This document shows positions 1 to 15,700 of a stretch of 64,000 nucleotides of DNA, piece after piece (position 1 is the stretch's first letter; every line of letters starts with the position of its first letter). The stretch lies in contig CM037462.1 in assembly GCA_021014325.1 (NCBI GenBank), positions 1,892,318-1,956,317 on the forward strand, read 5' to 3'. The notes beneath the pieces are model-generated. The model was given only the letters and a program-made list of their open reading frames with translations, did not search any database and had not been told where the DNA came from. Made by a program: the position numbers and the translations under genes. This DNA is from Plazaster borealis. Its lineage: Eukaryota; Echinodermata; Asteroidea; Forcipulatida; Labidiasteridae.

Positions 1-5790
<5,790 letters not shown>

Positions 5791-5796
<6 letters not shown>

Positions 5797-7681
5797 ATGC
5801 CTGGTGGTTACCGGTAGTCGATAGATTTGATATAAATCGACACTAACTAATGCTTGGTGGTTACCGGTAGTCGATAGATTTGATATAAATCGACACTAAC
5901 TAATGCTTGGTGGTTACCGGTAGTCGATAGATTTGATATAAATCGACATTAACTAATGCTTGGTGGTTACCGGTAGTCGATAGATTTGATATAAATCGAT
6001 ATTAACTAATGCTTGGTGGTTACCGGTAGTCGATAGATTTGATATAAATCGACACTAACTAATGCTTGGTGGTTACCGGTAGTCGATAGATTTGATATAA
6101 ATCGACATTAACTAATGCTTGGTGGTTACCGGTAGTCGATAGATTTGATATAAATCGATATTAACTAATACTTCGGGTTACCGGTAGTCGATAGATTTGA
6201 TATAAATCGACATTAACTAATGCTTGGTGGTTACCGGTAGTCAATATATTTGATATAAATCGATATTAACTAATGCTTGGTGGTTACCGGTAGTCGATAG
6301 ATTTGATATAAATCGACACTAACTAATGCTTGGTGGTTATCAGTAGTCGATAGATTTGATATAAATCGACACTATCTAATGCTTGGTGGTTACCGGTAGT
6401 CGATAGATTTGATATAAATCGAAACTATCTAATGCTTGGTGGTTACCGGTAGTCAATAAATTTGATGTAAATCGACGTTAACTATGCCTGGTGGTTACCG
6501 GTAGTCGATAGATTTGATATAAATCGACATTAACTAATGCTTGGTGGTTACCGGTAGTCAATATATTTGATATAAATCGATATTAACTAATGCTTCGTGG
6601 TTACCGGTAGTCAATATATTTGATATAAATCGACACTAACTAATGCTTGGTGGTTATCAGTAGTCGATAGATTTGATATAAATCGAAACTATCTAATGCT
6701 TGGTGGTTACCGGTAGTCAATAAATTTGATGTAAATCGACGTTAACTATGCCTGGTGGTTACCGGTAGTCGATAGATTTGATATAAATCGACATTAACTA
6801 ATGCTTGGTGGTTACCGGTAGTCAATATATTTGATATAAATCGATATTAACTAATGCTTGGTGGTTACCGGTAGTCGATAGATTTGATATAAATCGACAT
6901 TAACTAATGCTTGGTGGTTACCGGTAGTCGATAGATTTGATATAAATCGATATTAACTAATGCTTGGTGGTTACCGGTAGTCGATAGATTTGATATAAAT
7001 CGACATTAACTAATGCTTGGTGGTTACCGGTAGTCGATAGATTTGATATAAATCGACATTAACTAATGCTTGGTGGTTACCGGTAGTCGATAGATTTGAT
7101 ATAAATCGACATTAACTAATGCTTGGTGGTTACCGGTAGTCGATAGATTTGATATAAATCGACATTAACTAATGCTTGGTGGTTACCGGTAGTCGATAGA
7201 TTTGATATAAATCGACACTAACTAATGCTTGGTGGTTATCAGTAGTCGATAGATTTGATATAAATCGAAACTATCTAATGCTTGGTGGTTACCGGTAGTC
7301 AATAAATTTGATGTAAATCGACGTTAACTATGCCTGGTGGTTACCGGTAGTCGATAGATTTGATATAAATCGACATTAACTAATGCTTGGTGGTTACCGG
7401 TAGTCAATAAATTTGATGTAAATCGACATTAACTAATGCTTGGTGGTTACCGGTAGTCAATAAATTTGATGTAAATCGACGTTAACTAATGCTTGGTGGT
7501 TACCGGTAGTCAACAGAATTGATGTAAACGGACATTAACTAGATGCCTGGCGGTTATCAGTAGTCAATATATTTGATGTAAATGGACATTAAGTAGATGC
7601 CAGATAGTACTGTTACCGGAAGTCAATATATTTGATGTAAACGGACATTAACTAGATGCCTAATGGTTACCGGTAGTCAAG
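5791..7681 (+). repeat. 53-bp minisatellite, about 35 units, starting at gene A stop codon
   Basis: The unit begins atgcttggtggttaccggta and continues gtcgatagatttgatataaa, tcgacactaacta. Successive starts at 5850, 5903 and 5956 give the 53-bp period. Each unit has the palindrome TACCGGTA and a small GATTT-N5-AAATC hairpin. Variants (cgacatt, cgatatt, cgaaact) recur in blocks; the last three units are more diverged (atgtaaacggacatt). The first unit contains the stop codon, so the array is probably 3' UTR. Gene B has a 19-unit version. Confidence 0.95.
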
Positions 7682-8473
7682 AGATGGAAATTCCTCCATA
7701 AAGCTCAATAGGAGTTGTACAGGGTTGTGCTGTTCGGGTGTCGATTTCTTGGTCAATTGTTCAACTCAAATACAAAGAGCATCCACCAGGCTGTTTGGCT
7801 ATTTGTCAAGAGGGAACTGAAGGATTTTGAGAATTTTTGACCGAGGTAAATAACTTTTGTTTTCAAACATACTTAACGAGCAGTGTTTTAACAACAACGC
7901 ATAAAGTATTCACGGTATTCGTTAATTATGCAGCTCTATTCGGGATGAGGGGCTTAATAGTTTATTGTGGCTAAAAAAGAAAAGGCCTAATTGAAACATT
8001 TAGGTAACTTTGAAAATATTCTTGAAACGTAATCGCTATAATTTGCTTTAATACCCCTTTTGAGCAGATGACATTCGTAACAAATACTCAAATTAAAATT
8101 ATTTTGCAGTGATTTTATTATACAATCCCTATAGTATTCTTTTTTTTTAACGAGCTTGTATAATTTCAAACATATTTGATTTTGCATAAAAGATCCTTTT
8201 TAAAAATCCGAGTATGCAGATATTTTTACACTTATTTGCTATACTTGATAAAAAATAATTTGTTTAAGCTGATGACATTATTCAAATGACTGCATTGTAC
8301 TCATATTTCAAATTGGCTAAGTTTTAATCTCATATTCGGATTCACGAAGCATAATTCCTTGAGACAGTGTTAGGAAGAAAATTTTCTTTACTCAGACTTA
8401 TCAGGCGGAGAGAACGTAACCAGCAATATTATAAAAATTGTGGGTTTTTTAATTGTTACCTGTTTTAGTTTAA

Positions 8474-8880
8474 AGGGATTGTGTACGTTTGGTAATTGGA
8501 ACCTACTGGGTTTTTTTAAATTCTATAAAGTTGTATATATATAACATAAAACTAACCTGTGAAAATTTCATTTCAAAAGGTGGTAGCGTTTTTGAGATAT
8601 TGCCGAAAATCTGGAGCGGTTATGTCCACACAGGAAGAAGAATCTGGAGCGGTTATGTCCACGCAGGAAGAAGAATCTGCAATTGAAATACACAATCTGA
8701 GAAAGGTTATTGTCAGTAATGCTTCTCAGATGCAAATTTTGTAGGATAAAGAGTGATATCTTTTAAGAAGTGAAAAGTTTCTCAAAATGCATTTTTCTCT
8801 CCAAAGCTGCTGTGCTGCTTACTAAGTAAGTTTTTATTGCCATTAATTTTCAGAGTCATTACCAAACGTATACAGACCGT
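8474..8880. mobile_element. MITE with TTAA target duplication, only in unit A
   Basis: TTAA at 8470-8473 and 8881-8884 flank a 407-bp segment. The left end AGGGATTGTGTACGTTTGGT and the reverse complement of the right end, ACGGTCTGTATACGTTTGGT, form imperfect inverted repeats of about 25 bp. The gene B spacer near 37030-37090 lacks it. Inside is a 33-bp direct repeat (tctggagcggttatgtccac, two copies at 8612-8678). TTAA sites point to piggyBac- or Kolobok-type transposase mobilisation. Confidence 0.8.
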
Positions 8881-9278
8881 TTAAGTACAAATGAATTTTA
8901 CTATGGAGATTTGTGTGATATGCAGCTCTTTAAAGAGCTTTTTGATTTGTTACTCAATACTCAGAAGTGTGGTTTAATGAAAATGTGTATTCTATTTGCA
9001 GTGATTGGAATTAACTGATAAATAAATTGATCATTGAAACATATTGATTCATGTGTACTTATTGGGTTCGGTTGTTTCAGCCAAAAATAAACGTTGGGCT
9101 CAATGAAGGACTGCATAAATCTTGATAGCATTGTGTAAAATGATAACCATGCGAAAATAAATAGACCCAAAAGAATTGCATAAAATGAACTAACAAACTC
9201 CACAGCATAAATGCCCCCCTCTGGCGTTCATTAGTGTCTGATAAAGCGCCCTCTCTCATTTTCGTCCTACCTCGCGTG

Positions 9279-9480
9279 TAGGCCGGTCCAAAGACAGGGA
9301 CTGGTTTTACATGTCCAATGATTGCATTGGACATTAGGTGCGCAGGTTTGCATGTAATGTTGTTTATACACAATGTAATGGTAACTACTACCACGATCCT
9401 GCCAGTTGCTCAAGGCCGCTATCTGGCGTTATTCAAGTGCCTCGAAGTGTAACGTCAGATGTTCGGGCTACCTCGGCGTG
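9279..9480 (-). repeat. Inverted fragment of dispersed repeat R1 with GCGTG flanks
   Basis: The segment contains, inverted, the cgaggc...gaataacgccagatagcgg block of R1. It is flanked by GCGTG at 9274-9278 and 9476-9480; the gene B spacer has a single GCGTG at the empty site (about 37476). This fits an insertion with a 5-bp target duplication. Confidence 0.7.
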
Positions 9481-9837
9481 CAACTCCTGTCTCTTATTCC
9501 GATCCTCTGACGTCAGAATGTGGCTGACGAAGGATATAAGTATAACAGGGGAGCAGTCAACCTGTCTGGGTTCCAAACTCCCGGCACTTCTTTCCCGTGA
9601 CATGAAAAGAGGAAGAGCTTTTATCAACAAAGAGTTTTTCTCAACGAAAATTATTAATAAGCATAATTGAATAAATAAATAAATGAAACATCGGTCAATC
9701 ACTCAGTGCTCGTAAACCGTACGATTTACGTCATGGAATTTCTCACAACATTGATGCTCATTAACAGCACAAGGTGAAAGGCCACTCCAGGAAGAAATTT
9801 AGCCTTATGAACCAAAGTTATTTCTAATTGAAAATAA

Positions 9838-9960
9838 GGCCGTGTCCGAAATGCCAGATACGGCTACGGCTGATTTCCCACGTTGAAGTATAGGACGTCC
9901 TTAGCAACACCCTTAGCTACAGTCGTAGCCGTAGCCGTAGCCGCCAAGTCGGATACGGCC
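9838..9960. repeat. Short hairpin MITE, unit A spacer
   Basis: GGCCGTGTCCGAAATGCCAG at the left and the complement of GCCAAGTCGGATACGGCC at the right form an inverted repeat that includes runs of CGGCTA / TAGCCG. It is 123 bp with a loop near ttcccacgttgaagta. The same element is in unit B at about 37845-37968. It is GC-richer than its surroundings and has no open frame. It is probably a hAT-type MITE, but the target duplication is unclear. Confidence 0.7.
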
Positions 9961-11478
9961 TTCCTATACTGTTGAATCATGAAGCTAGCTACCTCCATGG
10001 TTGAATAGTTCCTTTATGTAATTATAGTAAGTTTACTAGTAAGGGACTTCCCCTACAAAAATATATTTTTTAGTTCACGGTCAACTTTGATTGCATATAA
10101 ACCCTGCAAATTAAATCTATCACAATCATTCTCTTCAATAATAATATTTTGGATTACTCTGAAACACTGGAAATAAAAAACATTGTTTGTTTAAGCATTG
10201 GCTATTAAGCTAGTAGTGTGGACAATCCTACACAAGAAAAAAATAGAGAAGTAAAATAGATAACGTGGAAACGATGCTCGTTTTTGATACTATCAGAAAC
10301 GAACCGCACGGAATGGTCTGGACTTCTTTTAGAAAACAGAATCGAAACCAGTTATTTTAAGCTATTAGCTAACGACTTTGGCAGATGCAGTTATGGTAAA
10401 GAGGCATAAGGAAGTTGTGTACAACAGTTACGTTCAATGGTACAGAAAATGGAGACTACATCTAGTATGAACTCATGTATTATACCTTCAGTGAATGAGC
10501 TATACAAAGTGCTATTCAGTTTAGGCAGTCAATTGTACTCCACAAATCTGCATCTGGACATACAACTACCTTTTACCTTTGCAGATTGGGTGTTCGTTGT
10601 AAATAATCTCATAGGTTCCATTGCACGGTCATTACTACACTAAAGTAGCACACAGTTGCAACAGAGTCTTCATTCTGGTTTTGAAGGAATTGGTTTGGAT
10701 TTATGTATTTCCGTACATTTTGAAGAGTGACTATCGTCATTAAATCCACATCTGCAGTCGATTCTCGTTATTTGTCTTTCTGTATTTTTATCTCAAATCT
10801 GGTAAGTAAAAGATTAGTTTAAGTACAATTCTGAGCAGGAAATGAAACTTGTGGTTTACTGTTTGATGATTTGAATTTTGTGTGAAGAAAATATTGTAAG
10901 TTGAGAAGCCTTATTACAGTTTACTGCATGCGGGATTCTTGAATTTATTGGGAAATATGTTTTGTTTTGTTTTGTGAAAACATTGCGTGTGTGAGAACCT
11001 CCATGATGTTATTGTAGGAAAGCCCAATAATTTTAAAGAAAAGGTTATTTATATCCCTTTTTCCAGGAAGTATTTCCAATGGGAGCTATTGTATGCTCAT
11101 GTTTCAATTAATATTAGTTGCCGGTTGGCGTTTTGGTAAGAATATTTTTACTGGCAATGAATGCTGGACGAGGGAAATGAGGGAGGCACCGCCCCTCCCC
11201 GATCACACACAGAATGTTTAAAGCTCTTTCTCAGGCATCTGAAAGCACACAATTTTATGCAACAAGGGTATGTTTTCTTTCTTTCATTATTTTCTTGCAA
11301 CTTCGACGGCCAATTGAGCCAAAATTTTAACAGGTTTTTTTTTTTGCACATGTGAGGATACACCAAGTGAGGATACTGGTTTTTGACAATTACCAATAAA
11401 GTTTACCCCACCTTTAACATAAAATAATGGTCAAATAATTGAATTGTGGGTTTGTGATAAGTTGATTGTACCTCACAG

Positions 11479-11580
11479 TGGAGTGTCGTGGCCGAGCGGT
11501 CGAGTGCTCTCTGTTGTCAGAGTGTGGGTTTGATTCCCGGTCACGGTACTTGTGTCCCTGGTGAAAATCTTTAATTAATA
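11479..11580 (+). mobile_element. tRNA-Leu-like SINE head, unit A spacer
   Basis: GTGTCGTGGCCGAGCGGTCG (box A type) is followed by GGGTTTGATTCCCGGTCACG (box B type) and CTTGTGTCCCTGGTGA. About 20 bp of the anticodon arm present in unit B (39579-39680) are missing. It is a tRNA-derived fragment, not a functional tRNA, since the acceptor stem does not close. Confidence 0.7.
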
Positions 11581-12320
11581 TACTGCAAAACTCAACAAAT
11601 AAAAGTCTTTAACAATTGATTGGTTTGGAAATTGTTTCGCTTCGTAGCAAAAGAAAAGTTCACATTACTTATTTTATAAATATGTTTTGTTTCCTGAAGT
11701 AAAAAGGACATATTGAAGTATGTGCCTTCTGAAAAAAAAACACCCTTTAAAATCAATCTTCATTTCTATACCACTCATAGCTACAGTGTGAGTCAAACAA
11801 AATTGTGGTTTAAACTACTCAATAGTTAAGTTACACCTTATGTTATTAATTCTAGTTGATAAAATTCACAGGTGCTTTGTTCTTAATGTTTACAAGCGCT
11901 GGTTAAACTGAATGGGACTTCCCCCTTACAATGCCATAGCCAGAAGCAACCCAAGTACACTGTGAAGATTGAGCTGTACTGAAACCCGTTCGGGTTTTCA
12001 ATAGATGTTTCCTATCATTCAAGGTTCCAACTCGACCTACGTACGAGGCAATGGAAACCGCTATGTAAAGGAGTACTCGTCATAGTTAAACTACTGACGA
12101 CGAAGCTGTGTAAAATAAATATAAAAATTGCAGTAAAATTATGGTTGATACTGAAAGCCCCATTATTGCAAACGTTGGTGAAAATGAAAAATGATATGTT
12201 AAGATATTTCCTTGTGCACTTGTTGTTATTAATACAACAACAATCGAAAGACAAACATGAAAGTATAAAGTTGTTTTCATAATTATGTCAAGGCTATTGG
12301 CTAAGAATACCGGATACACA

Positions 12321-12342
12321 GGAGGAAGTTTCAGGGGAAGTA
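12321..12342 (+). promoter_or_regulatory. Paired ETS-like sites upstream of gene B
   Basis: GGAGGAAGTT and GGGGAAGTAA lie 12 bp apart, about 350 bp before the start codon. Both carry the GGAAGT core bound by ETS factors, which regulate vertebrate Tie genes. In gene C (40516-40537) the second site is GGGGAAATAA. No TATA box or mapped start site supports this, so it is a suggestion. Confidence 0.3.
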
Positions 12343-12686
12343 ATATTCAACGGTACAAAAAGGTACAATGAATGCCGTCGTTCCCTACATTTTATATTTT
12401 TTTAGTCTCATTCAATTTATGCATTGAGGCCTGTTCGATTTTTCGCTCATTAATTAACAAAGGAGTACAGCTTCGTACCACATAACTATATGAATACATC
12501 TGAATAGATCCATGTACAAACTAACACTACTGAAAGCTTTGCTGTCGTCAACAGTCAAACTGAATTATAGCTAACTGGAGGACTGCTCTCGATTTCGATT
12601 ACAGCATTAAACTGTTCCTACTGACATCTCAACAGTTTGTACACAACTCTAGTTCCACAATGCTGAAGATTTAACGTAAAGTCATC

Positions 12687-12753
12687 ATGTCACCTCATCA
12701 AAATATGTTCGGATTGACTTTATTGGTATTTGTTCTCGCCTGTCTTAATACTG
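12687..12753 (+). CDS. Gene B exon 1: signal peptide
   Basis: [23 protein letters not shown]: a short polar start, a hydrophobic core ([11 protein letters not shown]) and small residues near the cleavage site. It ends in phase 1 at gtaagt. The ATG has A at -3, and gene C keeps the same start (40876) with two or three residue changes. There is no in-frame upstream ATG before stops. Confidence 0.85.
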
Positions 12754-15700
12754 GTAAGTAAACAGTTTGTTGTTTGCAAAAACGTCAAATGCGGAAACTT
12801 GTTTCTGTGTGGAAGCAAACTAAAGTTTTTAGGGGAATGTAAGGCAATATATTACTAGAAACTTACAAGGGTAAACTTAGTGAGTTTTTCACTAAATCTT
12901 GGTGTAGTCGAGGTTGGGAACTATGAAGGTGTCAGTGGCGGGGTTTTTTTGCAGAACAATCAGAGATGACAGCACCGTTGTGAGGGTCTAGTTTGAGATC
13001 AAATTGTTCCCAAATGAGTTGACAACATATCATTCATTTTTTTTAGCGAACAAAGTATAATTTACTGGAAAGGGATGTGCGACCTTCGGACACAGAATAA
13101 ATTTAATTGTCGCTGTCAATATTTTTAATTAATCTAATGTTAACTAAAAATCAAAAGGATTTGGGACAAATTGGCAAATTTGTTGGTACTAAAACGAATG
13201 TTTATAAATCAGTCAAGTAGGTTTGAAATGAAGAATCGAGCATTTGAAGAATCGAGGTCTTTCCTTGCATGAGTTGATTCTATTTTCGTCTACGAATTTT
13301 GGGCTTCATCACACTTTGTGATAATCATAACCCTCCATCCTCCGGCGGTCGTAGACCGATGCGTTACGACCATATTGAACATGTTGGCACATATTTTTGG
13401 TTTATTTTCAAAAAAATTTACTCTATCCAATTTATTTCACTTAAAATATTGAAATAAATAGGTCAAAAGAAATTGCCAAATTTGTACACACACGGTTCGT
13501 CATAACCCTTCGGTTACAATTGGTTTTACGCAGGTCACCTATAAGGCATTGGTTAACATTATGAAATTGTTTACTAAGTTTACTGCCTTGCAGATGCATC
13601 ATTACTTGTAGCTAACATGTATGTTGATTTGTTACAGAAGTGTAAGGACATGAACAAGTCATGATAATTATAATGATTAATATCTCATAATTATGATTAA
13701 GCAAAATTCATAATAAGACTTATATCTTATAATTATCATAAGTCATAAGTATTACCAATTTAATCATATTTATGTATCTCATTTGACTAATTAGTACAAG
13801 TCATAATTATGACTTTATTTGTCTTTCTCTCTCGATGTCCGTTTAACGCTTCCGTAGTTTGTGGAGGGTTACAACAATTCATGAGAAAGGTGTAGTTCGG
13901 TATTTGCATGCAGCGTGTGTCGTTCACTTCCAATAATGGCTGAGTTTTAGATTGCAAGGGATCTATAAAATGTTCTGGCCTTTTATTCAACCTGTCAATT
14001 CGAGGTAGATGGCAAGTTTGCACACAAAAAGGAAGCAATTCAACGAACACGGAAGTAACTCCATGACGTGAAAAAACGGTTGTAAACGCGACCGCCGTGA
14101 ACCAGACTACTGCAGTATGCGGTCTTTGCACATCATGTTCGAAGCTATAGAGGGCGCAGAACTACCCATATGATCCGTAAAAATACTGCAAGATCATGTG
14201 GGGGGGTCACAAAACAGGGCATCAGAGAGAGTTTCCTTGAGATTTTAATTCCAAATAAAAAGCCAATCGACGATATAGGGTAATTGCAATGGGGAATTAT
14301 TGAGATTTTTCGCAAACAAAAGCGTCGATTTTTGTTTGACTGACGTTTGACTATTAGACTAACGCTGAGGAGAATGTCCACATTTCTCCTGGATGCTACG
14401 TACAAAATTGCCTCTCGGAAAAAACTCTTGGTGGCGCCCTGCACTGGCGGTGCCGCGCGATAATCTCTCTTGAAAACCCATGAAGAACTGAAGATTTAAA
14501 ATAACAAATAGTTCCCTATTTTAAAAAAAATTGTGATTATGAGGTTGAGTTTAACGTCTTCTTAAAAAAAAGTTTTTTTACAAGCGTTTTTACAACCTTG
14601 TTTCTTTTATCAGCACTCCACCGTTTAAGTGTGCACCATCTTGGTTATACAACGTCATTGAACGACACTTTTATTTTGTAATGTTTTTCCGGTCTTTTAT
14701 CGGCAAATAATCGGCATATTTGAAATATATTTGGGGCTGAGCGAAGCTTTGTGCATGTTCTTAGATGTTTTAAAGTTGATGCGTTGTCTGAGTGGTAACC
14801 ATTTGTAATTGTTGAAGGGGTGGGGAGACATGTGCATATTTGGGTCGAGAGAAAGTGATACGTGCAGCATTGTTTTGAGCCTTTATTATTTTACTGTCTT
14901 TATTACATAAACGGACGAGATACACTTCTGAATTTATGATACCGATATATTCAATTATCCAGACTTAGGTTTCGCCCTTCAACTACAAGAAAGTAAAACC
15001 TCACAGAGTTCTACTAGCGGTGATAATCCCGCTAGTCGTGCTGTGGATAATGACATCAACACACCTTCAATCACAGGTAAGTTTACTTATTTAGCTCAAA
15101 AATTATGCACATTTTTATTTGTTATGTCATAAATAAATTATTCGGTTCAGTTCACGGGGGACTGAAAACACGATTTAGTTATCTATTTGAAGAAATTAGT
15201 CATGATGATTTGTAAAATTTTGTAAAACTTTCAATGTTTCCTGAGTAACGGGAAGTTTCGTATCGAACCCTAATTTCCGTTTGATAGTTGATATTTTCAT
15301 TTTAATGTGGATATTTTGTAAAGCATCAATCCCGGTTCAATGTTTTAGTCTGCCTTAAACTGAAATTGTATATAAACACAATAGGTGGTGTTTTCTGGTC
15401 CTGCAGAAAGACAAAACGAACATAACAAATTAATGACTGGCAATTCGCGTAAGGAGCGGAACCAAAGACCTTCAGATTTTATCTTTAAAAAACATTTAAA
15501 TGTGTATTTATTTAACAATGTTTGATTTCAGATGATGAAGCCAATCCATGGTGGAAAGTGAACCTCGGTGACACCTACTGCCTCAAGAAGATCACTTTGT
15601 GTTATGGACCTATGAGTGGTGAGCGTATCTTCATTTATTACTCTGTATTTTTTATTTAAGTTTGACGCGTTCATCTTGAACTATTCACTGGTGTTTTATG

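Larger units (their letters stand above)
7682..12686 (+). other. Spacer between gene A minisatellite and gene B start
   Basis: About 5 kb with no supported gene. It should hold the rest of the gene A 3' UTR and the gene B promoter. It aligns with 36254-40875, differing by a MITE at 8474-8880 and an R1 fragment at 9279-9480 that are present here only. AATAAA-like words occur but none can be assigned as the poly(A) signal. The 68-codon open frame at 10437-10643 is also open at 38446-38652, but that is expected from near-identity. Confidence 0.6.

Noticed and set aside
10437..10643. 68-codon + strand frame, also open at 38446-38652
   Set aside because: Both copies are near-identical DNA, so shared openness is not evidence. 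No signal peptide, domain or promoter; two of the differences change residues freely.
11483..11560. Functional tRNA-Leu gene
   Set aside because: Box A and B are present but the arms and acceptor stem do not pair, and the same head is attached to SINE tails at several sites.
12015..12319. Minus-strand frames with hydrophobic runs before gene B
   Set aside because: Low-complexity AT-rich translation, no conservation of residues in unit B, and it overlaps the likely promoter.
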